Assembly: GCA_019310485.1 (NCBI GenBank)
Contig: JAFDEF010000005.1
Location: 1 to 64,000, forward strand
Reading direction: 5' to 3'
DNA: 64,000 bases
Source of the DNA: Deltaproteobacteria bacterium
Lineage (GTDB): Bacteria > Desulfobacterota > DSM-4660 > Desulfatiglandales > HGW-15
Shown: in pieces, positions 24,971-34,466 of the stretch
Layout of the letters: each line of letters begins with the position of its first letter
How positions within the stretch are numbered: position 1 is the first letter of the stretch
Position numbers and translations under genes: made by a program
Notes under the pieces: model-generated
Database searches by the model: none
Told to the model about the DNA's origin: nothing
What the model saw: only the letters and a program-made list of their open reading frames with translations

Positions 24971-25297
24971 ATGATGAATTCGTGCACAAAAAAACTTCTT
25001 GTCATTGCTATCGCAGGCTTACTTTTGTTTGCATTTTCAGGACCTCTTTTCGCCAGGGCCGTGTGGATGAAGGGTACGGTGACAAAGACACCCTGGGTGG
25101 ATACAGCCACCCGTATCGAGATCGACAAGAACATCTATACCCTCATGCTCAAAGACGACAAGTATGAAAGGCACTACCTGGACCAATCCCAGACGTGGCA
25201 CATGGAAAAGTGGCCTATCACCAGTTTGCGAGTAGGCCAAAAGGTCTTGATTAAGGCTGATGGCCGAAAAATCTACGAGCTTTATGTTGAGGAATAA
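24971..25297 (+). CDS. Small exported protein in the pilus operon
   Basis: This 108-residue protein has a signal peptide (KKLLVIAIAGLLLFAFSGPLFARA). The small mature beta-like domain reads VWMKGTVTKTPWVDTATRIEIDKNIYTLMLKDDKYERHY...ITSLRVGQKVLIKADGRKIYELYVEE, which looks like an OB or barrel fold. Family not recognised. It has a clear ribosome binding site (TAGGAGAACC) and sits between pilX and pilY1, so a periplasmic part in pilus assembly is a fair guess. Confidence 0.65.
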   Translation: MMNSCTKKLLVIAIAGLLLFAFSGPLFARAVWMKGTVTKTPWVDTATRIEIDKNIYTLMLKDDKYERHYLDQSQTWHMEKWPITSLRVGQKVLIKADGRKIYELYVEE

Positions 25298-25414
25298 AAT
25301 GCCGAAACAACGAAAATTTTGCAATTTCAAGGTATTACAAGAAACAAAACAAGATACGAATACTCCCCTTTTGACTCATCACCAAGGGAAAACAGGGTAG
25401 GAGAGGTGAAAACC

Positions 25415-28400
25415 ATGAAGCCCAATGTTAGAAACAAAAAAAATGACAATGTCTTAGCGCTCACTATCTTAAGGAGGTGCCCAGCTCTGCTGACACTGCT
25501 TTTCCTTGGCACAGTACTTCTCTTTTTCTCTTTTGCCAGTGATGCCATGGCTGCTCCCGAGATTTCTATTAATGATATCGCGGTTGATGAAAATGGCGTA
25601 AATGCTGAGTTTACTGTAACTCTTAGTGAACCTGGGTCGAGCGCTATTCATGTTGACTATGCCACTGCCGATGGAACAGCTTCTGCTCCCGCTGATTACA
25701 CAGCAACCAGTAGCCAGCTTAACTGGGCCTCTGGGGTTTCAGGCCCACAGACCATCAGTGTACCGATAGCAGACGATACTATTGTGGAATCAGTAGAGGA
25801 ATTGTACGTCAACCTTAGCAACGCGACCGTCGGCGTGACAATTACAAAAAGCCAGGGCACAGGCACTATACAGGATAACGATACTGCCACAATTAGCATT
25901 GCCAAAACAACTGATGGAAATGAAGCAGGACCTGTCAATGGAGTATTTACCGTAACCCAGAGTGCAGAAAGCTCTACTGACACTATAGTGAGCTACTCTG
26001 TGGGGGGTACTGCCACCTCAGGCTCTGACTACACAGCCCTCAGCGGCTCTGTCACCATCCCTGCCGGGGACACTACCGCTACCATCACTGTCCCTGTTAC
26101 TGATGACTCCATCGTGGAGGCAACAGAAACAGTAGTTGTCACACTAAACAGCATCACAAGTGGAGATCCCCAAATTACCATTGATGGATCCAACGACAGT
26201 GCCTCCCTCAATATCTCAGATAATGACACTGCTACTTTTACCATAGAAGACCAGAGTGTGGACGAGGCGGCAGGCACCCTAACTTTCACCATCTCCCTTG
26301 ATAAGGCTCTAGATATCCCCATCACGGTGGATGTCTCCTATGCTGATGTTACAGCCACAGGAGGTGGTACTGACTATGATTCAGCTGCTGATTCAGTCAC
26401 CTTTACAGCAGGAAGCACAGCATCTCAAAGTGTCACGGTCGCCATCACGAATGATGTCATCATTGAGGCCACAGAGACTTTCACTGCAGCCATGTCCACC
26501 GCTACCTCCTTGGGCGGTCGGGCCATTAATCTCACTGATACTGCAACAGGGGCGATAACGGATAATGATCACACGCTTACCATCCAGAAGGCCGGCTCGG
26601 CCGCTGATGGTGATTGCACTATAGTTGCAAGTGTGGGAAGTGTGTCAGGTGCGGGCGGCGGGACGAGTCCGCCTAATCCGGTGACCTATGTTTATGACGG
26701 GCAGGATACTGTCACGCTCACGGCAGGCGACACATATCCATCGGCAGGCTCCATTTTCAAGGGGTGGAGCGGTGATGTAACCAGCTCAAATTACACAGTA
26801 AGTGTGGCCATGGATAGTGATAAGACCATAACCGCCACATTTAACCATACCTATACCCTTACCATCAACATGATTGGAACAGGCGTTGGGCGAGGAGCTG
26901 CTGTAACAGCAGGCGCCGGGTCACCTGCATCGCTTTTCCCTGGCGGGTCTGCACCTGGATCATACGTATACGAAACCGGAAACACGGTAACCTTAACGGC
27001 TACAGACACTTATCCACCCATAGCAGGCTGCGAATTCCAGGTATGGAATGTCGATTCAGGAGATCCGGGAGCAGGCTTTAACCAAAATAACAAGAGCACC
27101 ACGGTTACGATTACAGGCGATCTAGCCATTACAGGGCAGTTTATAGGAACCTACTCGATCGTCTCTGCAGCAAGGGAAAATGGAAGTATCACTCCACTGG
27201 GCGAAACTATCAAGTATTACGGAGAGCAGCTTACTTTTACCATGACGCCGGATGCCGGTTACGTGACAGCCGACGTTGTGGTTGACGGTTTCTCACAGGG
27301 TGCTGCTGATTCTTACACTTTCACCAATATCTCTGCCGATCATACCATTGTGGCGGTCTTCATGCTGGGAGATAAGCCCTATGAAGGACCACCTGCCGGG
27401 GATGACCAGATTTACAGGGCGAGTGTACCTCCGCTGGTGCTCCTGGTGATGGGGCGGAACCACAAGCTCTATTACGAGGCTTACAATGACGCCTCTGACC
27501 TCAATGGAGACGGCACACTTGATGTGGGCTATAACCCTGACATAGACTATTACGGCTATTTTGATTCCTACAAGGTCTACAAGTACGATTCGACCAATGA
27601 GCGCTTTTATCCGGTAAGATACACTACTGACAAAAAAGTCAACCGGGATGCAAATGACGAGTGGAGCGGCGATTTCCTGAACTATCTCACCATGTCAAGG
27701 ATTGACGTTCTGAGAAAGGTGCTCTACGGGGGATACAGGTCAACGGATACATCAACTGAAACGGTACTCATGAGATCCTACATCCCTCAGGATGCCCATT
27801 CCTGGGGCAAGGAATACGAGAGTCCGGAACATGACGGCTACGATATCAGGGACTACACCCCCCTTGAACTGCCTGAACAAAGCACCCGCAGGTTGAGACA
27901 CCTTTTTGCAAACACCACCCTGGAACAGGGCACGACCAACAACCCGGATTACAATCACCCCCTTTTACGGGTGCTCACAAACAGCTACTATCGGATCTGG
28001 GAGTGGGTCTCGATTGAAGGGCCGGTGGCAGGGCAGTATTGCCTGGATGGAGGCGGTCCTCCGGATGGTGTGGATTGCGAGCACGCCGCCCAGGCTGGCG
28101 GTTTTCATCCGGGTCATCCTGAGAATGCAACCGCATACCAGAACCTGGTGGACACTTATGCCGTGGACTCGAAGAAATACGATTCCGCCTCTGCCGCCCA
28201 GATCGACGGGAGTGGCAATCCCTTTGGTCCTGATGATAATTATCTCACTATTTTCAAGGGATCACTCAATATCACAAAGTCAGGCAACTACAGATTCGCC
28301 GTTGACGGAGACGATGCGGTCGAAGTCCTGATAAACGGGTCTGTTGCTGCCGGGTGGTACGGGGGCCACGCCGCATGCAATTGCCAAAGCCATAGAAGCA

Positions 28401-31400
28401 GAAGAATTTACCTGAGCGCAGGTGCGCACAGTGTGGAATTTAGGCATGAGGAAAAGACAGGTGGCGATACTTACCACTTGTACTGGAGAGGACCGGATTC
28501 AGACAATTCCTGGGAGATCATTCCTTCATCTGCATACAGCGGCCTTACGCAGACTACTTACAAGCTACTGACTGATGAGACCCCGGCTTCAGTGATGACT
28601 GACTACGTGGTCAAGGTAAAGGTATGCGATCCTAACCTTCCTGAAACGAATAGCAAAAAATACCCCTCGGGAGTTTATAAACCTACCGGGCTTTTGCAGA
28701 AATACGGCGAATCAGGAAGCATGCTTTTTGGCCTGCTCTCAGGTTCTTATGAGAAAAACATGTCAGGTGGTGTGCTTAGAAAGCCAATCGGGCCGATTAC
28801 GGATGAGATCAACCCGAATACCGGTGAATTCCTCTATAAAGACAGTAGCTCAGTGGAGGGTATCATAAAGACAATTGACAACTTGAAGGTCAGCCAGTTC
28901 AATTACTATGATCATGCGTATTCGAAGAACGTTACCAGCGCCTGGGTCACAACAAGAGCCATGAGCGAGGGGGAATTCCCTGACTGGGGTAACCCGATTG
29001 CAGAGATGATGTATGAGGGGCTGAGGTACTTTGCCGGAACAAAAGCTCCTACAAGCCAGTTCAATTATACATCCACCTCCGCTGTGGACGAACAGCTCGA
29101 TCTTCCCAAGGCCACATGGGATGACCCATTTGAGACGAATGACATATGCTCGAAGGCGTTTATGCTGGTGCTCACAGACATTAACCCGACCTATGACTCA
29201 GATCAGCTTCCTGGAGCAAACTCCCAGTTTGCTGACCCGAGCTTTCACGACACTTTCTCATCATCCGATTCACCGCCTGCTGACTTTGATGCAGAATCCC
29301 TCTCAGACACTGTCAGCACTGACGAAGGGATTACCTCTCTTCATTATATTGGCCAGGTGAACAGTACCTTTGACAGCTCCTGCAATCCGAAAGACCTGAC
29401 CGGAAACGGTTTTGGAGACATTCGGGGGCTGTGCCCTGAAGAGCCTACCAAGCAGGGAAGCTATTATGCTGCAGGTACTGCTTATTTTGGACGTACCCAT
29501 GACATGAATCCTGCTGATGGCGAACAAAATGTGCTAAGCTACATTGTGGCTCTTGCTTCGCCTCTTCCCAGAATCGAGATCCCCGTGGGCGACAAAACTA
29601 TCACCCTGGTTCCCTTTGCCAAGTCCGTGGGAGGCTGCCTGGGCATTACACCCACTGCTGATTTCCAGCCTACCAATACAATTGTGGATTTTTACGTGGA
29701 ATCCCTGAGACCAGGCTCAGGAACATTCAGGATCAACTACGAAGACGTGGAGCAAGGGGCTGACCATGATATGGACGCTATCTGTAAGTACGAGTACCAG
29801 GTCCTGGATAGCAACGGAGACCCTGTGGAGAACCCATCTGATGGGACCCAGGTGCAAATTACCCTGACCTCGACCTATGCTGCCGGATGCATCATCCAGC
29901 ACATGGGATACGTGATTTCAGGAACAAGCGCTGATGGCACTTACCTGGAGGTGAGAGACCTGGATACTGGTGACGGGAGCGACGAGGATTATTTCCTCGA
30001 TACTCCGCCCGGAGTTCAGCCCGGTGACCCGGGAGATCCCTGGCAGGATGGTGTTGATCTGCCTCTAGTGGCTACCAGGACTTTTGCGGCAGGAGAGACC
30101 ACAACGGCCACTCTTCTCAAGAGCCCGCTGTGGTATGCGGCCAAGTGGGGCGGATTTGTGGACACCGACGGTAACAAGAAACCGAATCTCGACAGTGAAT
30201 GGGATGCAGACTCTGATGGCGTTCCCGACACCTATTTTTACGTTGTCAACCCGCTGAAGCTCGAGCAACAGCTTAGCCGCTCGTTTGCAGACATTGTTTC
30301 AAGGGGAGTTAGCCATGTGGCGCCCGTGGTTTCAGTTGACGAGGCTAACAGAACCCAGAGTGGAGACAAGCTTTACATGGCTTTTTTCAAACCTGTACCT
30401 GAAAATTACTGGATGGGTAACTTGAAAAAATACGGCCTTTCCCTTGAAACGAGAACTGATTGCGGGAGGTCTGATCCTGAGTGGACCGTTGTGGACAAGG
30501 ACGGTAACATTGCGGGGGAATGTGACGGTAGCTTCAAGCTGAGCTCCACTTCCTACTGGTCAACCGAGCCTGACGGAGGGCACGTGGATCGCGGGGGCGT
30601 AGGCGGACTGTTGAAAGACTCCATGCCCGGGTCTGATCCTACGGTTGTTCCACCTTCAGGACCTTACTACGATTTCCGCAATATCTATACGTACAAGGAC
30701 GGCGCAATGGTGCGATTCATTCACTCGGAAGTCGAATCTCCTGGCATTACAAATGGTGACCTGGCAGTCTCAAGTGACCTGATGCGTTACAAGATCATAA
30801 ATTTCATGTACGGTTATAGCTTTGACACTCAATCTTCCGTGGATTCCGACCCTGTGGCAAAAAGAGACTGGATTCTGGGAGATATCATCCACTCAGAGCC
30901 ACGCATCATTGACTACCTGGATGCAAGCGGCGATCTCCAGTACCGGATTATTGCCGTGGGTGCCAATGACGGCATGATTCATTTCTTTACCGACATGGAT
31001 GCCACAATTGGCGGGATATCATACACAGCCGGACAGGAAATATTTGCTTTCATCCCGTCTGATCTGCTTCCCCAGCTTCAGAACTTCGGGGATGCTACCA
31101 CTCATACCTTCGGGGTAGACGGTGCGCCAAATCTTTACAGGTACGATACAAAAGTGGGTGATTATTACAAGAAGATCCTGGTCTTTGGTGAGAGAAGGGG
31201 CGGAAGGAGTTACTGGGCCCTTGACATCACCAACCCGGATCCTTCACAGTGGTCAGTTAAGTGGCACATCCAGGGCGGGCCTTCCTACCTTGGCGGAACG
31301 CCAGGGTTTGAAGAGCTTGGATATAGCTGGAGCAAACCTTCCTTTGCAAAGCTTGATACAGGCTCAGAGGTAAAACATGTTGCTATCTTTTCCGGCGGGT

Positions 31401-32674
31401 ACGATCCCCTTGAGGACGGTTTTCCCGAATCGTTCGAGGACCTTGACCAGGATGGTGTGTGGGATGACCTGAATGGAAACGGTCTTTACAACACCGGGGA
31501 TGAAGTGTTCGGTGCGACCGCCGGAGGCACCGAGGGTTACGATAAGTATAACCCCGGAAAAGATAACATGGGCCGCGGCATATTCGTTGTGGATCTTGAT
31601 GATGGAAGTATCCTCTTCAAGGCCACTTACGGCGCTACGGATGTGACTTCAGGAACAGACCAGAAATACTCGATGATGAAATACTGCTTTCCTGCGGACA
31701 TCTCAGTCATCCCGTTCTCTGATAAAGACATTGTCATGTACGCAGCAGACGTTTACGGCCAGATATGGAAGATAAGATACGACTATTTTACCGACACAGT
31801 GCATACGTATGATGATCCTTCGTCCACCAGGTGGAGTGTAACCAGAATCTTTACGGCAAACCCGGGTTCTAACCTTGCAACCGGCGATGCAGATACCTTT
31901 ATTGCCGGCTCGCAGACACTTGATTCCTCTGATGCCGGAAGAAAGACTTTCTACTCCCCGGATGTCTCTTACTTTGGAAACGAGTGGACAACATATCCCT
32001 TGCTCTACTTTGGCACAGGCGACAGGGCTCATCCCAGGTATGCCATGATCTCCAACCGGATTTACATGATTACAGATGACGGCACCCTGGGTGATGAGAC
32101 CGACCTTTTGAACATTACCTGTGACGAACTTGATGACGATGCTGACGCCAATGGTGACGGCGTGCTCGATGCGGATGACGACCTGCTTAGAAATAGCTTG
32201 AAGAACATCCTGCTCCAGGGCACTAACTCGGTAAGAGGTGTTTACAGGGTGCTCGACAAGCAAGGCGATTGCGTGGATGATTCCCTCGACCATACAGGGG
32301 AAAAAGTGCTCAGTCAGCCGACGCTTTTCTTCGAGAATGTGTATTTCACTAGCTACCAGCCCACATTCGATGATCCATGTAATCCAACTGGCAATGCATT
32401 CGTCTATGGGCTCAATTTCTCTTACTTCACCGCTGCCTTCAACTATGACCTAACAAACGACGTGGCAGAAGGTGAGGTGAGGAAACTTACGGACACCTAT
32501 CAGTACCTCTCCGCAAGCTCGATCCCCTCTGCTGTAAAAGTCATCACAAGAGAAGGGCAGGCTGCTGGCGTCATGAGTGCCGGCGGGTCCCTGGCAGGTG
32601 TGGGTGAGCAGGGTTCTACCTCAATCCCAGGGCCCCCGGGAGGGGTGTCGCCGTTGCTGTGGAAAACCGAATAA
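25415..32674 (+). CDS. pilY1: Giant PilY1-like pilus tip adhesin with Calx-beta, InlB-like and PA14-like modules
   Basis: PilY1 proteins sit at the pilus tip and control extension and adhesion. The ATG at 25415 follows TAGGAGAGG and starts a signal peptide ending near SDAMAAPE; the frame is open back to a TTG at 25319. The 2419-residue protein is modular. Three Calx-beta-like domains (about 46-385) each close with DND. Two or three InlB/Listeria-type repeats (about 385-660) follow (FKGWSGDV...DKTITATF). The PilY1 N-terminal part starts at about 671 (PPLVLLVMGRNHKLYYEAYND). A PA14-like insert lies about 900-1045 (GNYRFAVDGDDAVEVLINGS, YHLYWRGP). The C-terminal PilC-type beta-propeller runs from about 1625 on. 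Calcium-loop candidates are DLDQDGVWDDLNGNG and DADANGDGVLDADDD. Most PilY1 proteins are 1000-1500 residues. Confidence 0.88.
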   Translation: MKPNVRNKKNDNVLALTILRRCPALLTLLFLGTVLLFFSFASDAMAAPEISINDIAVDENGVNAEFTVTLSEPGSSAIHVDYATADGTASAPADYTATSSQLNWASGVSGPQTISVPIADDTIVESVEELYVNLSNATVGVTITKSQGTGTIQDNDTATISIAKTTDGNEAGPVNGVFTVTQSAESSTDTIVSYSVGGTATSGSDYTALSGSVTIPAGDTTATITVPVTDDSIVEATETVVVTLNSITSGDPQITIDGSNDSASLNISDNDTATFTIEDQSVDEAAGTLTFTISLDKALDIPITVDVSYADVTATGGGTDYDSAADSVTFTAGSTASQSVTVAITNDVIIEATETFTAAMSTATSLGGRAINLTDTATGAITDNDHTLTIQKAGSAADGDCTIVASVGSVSGAGGGTSPPNPVTYVYDGQDTVTLTAGDTYPSAGSIFKGWSGDVTSSNYTVSVAMDSDKTITATFNHTYTLTINMIGTGVGRGAAVTAGAGSPASLFPGGSAPGSYVYETGNTVTLTATDTYPPIAGCEFQVWNVDSGDPGAGFNQNNKSTTVTITGDLAITGQFIGTYSIVSAARENGSITPLGETIKYYGEQLTFTMTPDAGYVTADVVVDGFSQGAADSYTFTNISADHTIVAVFMLGDKPYEGPPAGDDQIYRASVPPLVLLVMGRNHKLYYEAYNDASDLNGDGTLDVGYNPDIDYYGYFDSYKVYKYDSTNERFYPVRYTTDKKVNRDANDEWSGDFLNYLTMSRIDVLRKVLYGGYRSTDTSTETVLMRSYIPQDAHSWGKEYESPEHDGYDIRDYTPLELPEQSTRRLRHLFANTTLEQGTTNNPDYNHPLLRVLTNSYYRIWEWVSIEGPVAGQYCLDGGGPPDGVDCEHAAQAGGFHPGHPENATAYQNLVDTYAVDSKKYDSASAAQIDGSGNPFGPDDNYLTIFKGSLNITKSGNYRFAVDGDDAVEVLINGSVAAGWYGGHAACNCQSHRSRRIYLSAGAHSVEFRHEEKTGGDTYHLYWRGPDSDNSWEIIPSSAYSGLTQTTYKLLTDETPASVMTDYVVKVKVCDPNLPETNSKKYPSGVYKPTGLLQKYGESGSMLFGLLSGSYEKNMSGGVLRKPIGPITDEINPNTGEFLYKDSSSVEGIIKTIDNLKVSQFNYYDHAYSKNVTSAWVTTRAMSEGEFPDWGNPIAEMMYEGLRYFAGTKAPTSQFNYTSTSAVDEQLDLPKATWDDPFETNDICSKAFMLVLTDINPTYDSDQLPGANSQFADPSFHDTFSSSDSPPADFDAESLSDTVSTDEGITSLHYIGQVNSTFDSSCNPKDLTGNGFGDIRGLCPEEPTKQGSYYAAGTAYFGRTHDMNPADGEQNVLSYIVALASPLPRIEIPVGDKTITLVPFAKSVGGCLGITPTADFQPTNTIVDFYVESLRPGSGTFRINYEDVEQGADHDMDAICKYEYQVLDSNGDPVENPSDGTQVQITLTSTYAAGCIIQHMGYVISGTSADGTYLEVRDLDTGDGSDEDYFLDTPPGVQPGDPGDPWQDGVDLPLVATRTFAAGETTTATLLKSPLWYAAKWGGFVDTDGNKKPNLDSEWDADSDGVPDTYFYVVNPLKLEQQLSRSFADIVSRGVSHVAPVVSVDEANRTQSGDKLYMAFFKPVPENYWMGNLKKYGLSLETRTDCGRSDPEWTVVDKDGNIAGECDGSFKLSSTSYWSTEPDGGHVDRGGVGGLLKDSMPGSDPTVVPPSGPYYDFRNIYTYKDGAMVRFIHSEVESPGITNGDLAVSSDLMRYKIINFMYGYSFDTQSSVDSDPVAKRDWILGDIIHSEPRIIDYLDASGDLQYRIIAVGANDGMIHFFTDMDATIGGISYTAGQEIFAFIPSDLLPQLQNFGDATTHTFGVDGAPNLYRYDTKVGDYYKKILVFGERRGGRSYWALDITNPDPSQWSVKWHIQGGPSYLGGTPGFEELGYSWSKPSFAKLDTGSEVKHVAIFSGGYDPLEDGFPESFEDLDQDGVWDDLNGNGLYNTGDEVFGATAGGTEGYDKYNPGKDNMGRGIFVVDLDDGSILFKATYGATDVTSGTDQKYSMMKYCFPADISVIPFSDKDIVMYAADVYGQIWKIRYDYFTDTVHTYDDPSSTRWSVTRIFTANPGSNLATGDADTFIAGSQTLDSSDAGRKTFYSPDVSYFGNEWTTYPLLYFGTGDRAHPRYAMISNRIYMITDDGTLGDETDLLNITCDELDDDADANGDGVLDADDDLLRNSLKNILLQGTNSVRGVYRVLDKQGDCVDDSLDHTGEKVLSQPTLFFENVYFTSYQPTFDDPCNPTGNAFVYGLNFSYFTAAFNYDLTNDVAEGEVRKLTDTYQYLSASSIPSAVKVITREGQAAGVMSAGGSLAGVGEQGSTSIPGPPGGVSPLLWKTE

Positions 32675-32695
32675 AGCGCTGAGGTGCATGCAAAA

Positions 32696-32743
32696 GGGCC
32701 TTTCCCTCTGCCCTGTGAATTCTGGGGCAAAGCGGAAAGGCCC
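32696..32743 (+). terminator. Terminator of the pilus operon
   Basis: GGGCCTTTCC (32696-32705) pairs with GGAAAGGCCC (32734-32743), and TGTTATTT follows. It lies 22 bases after the pilY1 stop codon. It may also act on the leftward merR gene that ends at 32899, although the T-run on that side is poor. Confidence 0.7.
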
Positions 32744-32898
32744 TGTTATTTAAACTAATTCTTTGTGGGTGGTGTATTATACACCCCTTATTGAGCACTC
32801 TGTCGCTTCCCTGTCCCCTCGAGATTGTGCCACAGAATTCAACTTCCTTCTACCTGGTTCCGGGCGCCTTTCAAGGGCTGCCATTGCAACCTTCTCTC

Positions 32899-33462
32899 TC
32901 AGCTCTGGCCCAGCGTTTCTGACACGTGGTGGCGCAATCTTTTTAGATTGATCAGCATCACCTGGTCATATCTGCCGATGAGCCTTTCAAGTGTCAGGGA
33001 TCTCACCTTTTCTGCAAAAATACGAAAAGCCTTCCACAGGGTTCGCCCGTATCTTTCGCGAAGCCAGCGGGGCACCAGCCTGACAATATCTTCTGCCCCC
33101 ATCTCTGACCTAACTTCTCCTGCAAGCCCCTTTAATTCCTCCTCATTTATGCCCGGATCAAATCTTTGGAGACTTCCCTTGCCGCCAAAACCGAGAGCCG
33201 CAAACTCGCCCCTATCTATATCTTCAGGGCTCAGTTTATCCACGGCGCTTGAGGCCAGCTCCCTGCTTAAACCGTTTTCAAGGAGTTGCTTGAAAAGTAA
33301 AATCCGGTGGAGGTCTTCATGGGAGAAAAGGGCCTTTGTGCCCGGTCCTTTTGCCTCCTGGATACTCGGCCTGATGAAGCCCCTGTTGAGCCACTCCCTG
33401 AGCCTTTCCCTTGGAATATCGAGAATTCTCACGATGTCAAGTGTAGAATATTGCTTTTCCAT
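32899..33462 (-). CDS. MerR-family transcriptional regulator
   Basis: The N-terminal winged helix-turn-helix (YSTLDIVRILDIPRERLREWLNRGFIRPS) is of the MerR type, and a second helical part follows (FSHEDLHRILLFKQLLENGLSRELASSAVD). The C-terminal 90 residues are helical and basic with no ligand motif that I recognise. I use the ATG at 33462 with AGGAGAAGGAG directly before it; the frame is open 10 residues further. It is a lone gene between the pilus operon and ubiE; its target cannot be told. Confidence 0.75.
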   Translation of the reverse strand: MEKQYSTLDIVRILDIPRERLREWLNRGFIRPSIQEAKGPGTKALFSHEDLHRILLFKQLLENGLSRELASSAVDKLSPEDIDRGEFAALGFGGKGSLQRFDPGINEEELKGLAGEVRSEMGAEDIVRLVPRWLRERYGRTLWKAFRIFAEKVRSLTLERLIGRYDQVMLINLKRLRHHVSETLGQS

Positions 33463-33705
33463 TCTCCTTCTCCTAAATGGGTGGTTTAACATACACCTTA
33501 TATCCTCATTCTGACAATTTCAACCTTTATTTGATTTAATTGGTATTTTCTGTTGATAATTTCGGCCCTAATAAAGTAAGAATTACGGGAATATTCTTTC
33601 GCTATTCATTTGGTCTACGGGTTTTACCCGAGCACTGTTTTAATCTGGACCACCATGGAGACAGGGAAAACAACTGCCCGAAATAGCCATTATACGGGAA
33701 TTCAT

Positions 33706-34452
33706 ATGAAGAAATATAAACCGCTGGTACAAGCTACGGAAGCCGAGCACGCGGCCATGGTAAGAGATATATTTTCTACAATTACCAGCGGCTATGATGT
33801 GATGAACAGACTTGTCAGCATCCGCCGTGATGTGGCATGGCGCCGCTTTGCTATCAAGAAAATCTCTCTTTCCAGAAAGAAACTCTTCCTGGACGTGGGA
33901 ACAGGGACAGGTGATCTCGCTATTGAGGTTGCCGTCCATCATCCGCATGCCTGCGTTGTCGCCTTTGACCTTTCAGGGAAAATGATTGATTTTGCTAGAA
34001 AAAAGATTGAAAAGAGAAGGCTTTCCGGAAAAATCCAACTTGCCAGGGCAGATGCACTTGCCATTCCTTTCCGTTCCAACACCTTTGATGCTGCCGGGAT
34101 AGCGTTTGGAATCCGAAATATTCCTGACAGGATTGCGGTCCTCAAGGAGATGATGCGGGTAATTGTTCCAGGTGGGGAAATTGCGGTTCTGGAAATGGGG
34201 CTCCCTGAAGCACCTCTCTTAAGACGGCCCTATCTCGTTTATCTCAATAGGGTCATACCGCTTGTAGCCAGCCTTTTCTCGCAAAACCCGGATGCCTACT
34301 ATTACCTGGGCGATTCAATCGCCAATTTTCCGCGCCCAAAGGATTTCCTCGAATTAATGTCGGATGCAGGGCTGGAGAATGGACGATTTTATCCTCTTTT
34401 TCAGGGTATTGCGCATCTTTTCATGGCTTGTAAACCAAAGAGAGGTATTTAG
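33706..34452 (+). CDS. ubiE: Ubiquinone/menaquinone C-methyltransferase UbiE/MenG
   Basis: UbiE/MenG methylates the ring of demethylmenaquinone or the ubiquinone precursor. The family marks are present: IFSTITSGYDVMNRLVSIRRDVAWRR at the N-terminus, the SAM motif LFLDVGTGTGDLAIEVA, ADALAIPFRSNTFDAAGIAFGIRNIPDR and YYYLGDSIANFP at the end. An anaerobe would use it for menaquinone. The ATG at 33706 is chosen over 33610 because the family sequence starts right after it and GGGAA precedes it. 248 residues. Confidence 0.93.
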   Translation: MKKYKPLVQATEAEHAAMVRDIFSTITSGYDVMNRLVSIRRDVAWRRFAIKKISLSRKKLFLDVGTGTGDLAIEVAVHHPHACVVAFDLSGKMIDFARKKIEKRRLSGKIQLARADALAIPFRSNTFDAAGIAFGIRNIPDRIAVLKEMMRVIVPGGEIAVLEMGLPEAPLLRRPYLVYLNRVIPLVASLFSQNPDAYYYLGDSIANFPRPKDFLELMSDAGLENGRFYPLFQGIAHLFMACKPKRGI

Positions 34453-34466
34453 CATGCTTAAAAGGG

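Noticed and set aside
31703..32293. A 196-residue frame on the minus strand
   Set aside because: It is a shadow of the pilY1 propeller region with no ribosome binding site or recognisable domain.
33236..33246. DnaA-box-like TTATCCACG
   Set aside because: It is a single copy with one mismatch inside the MerR regulator gene and far from the origin region.
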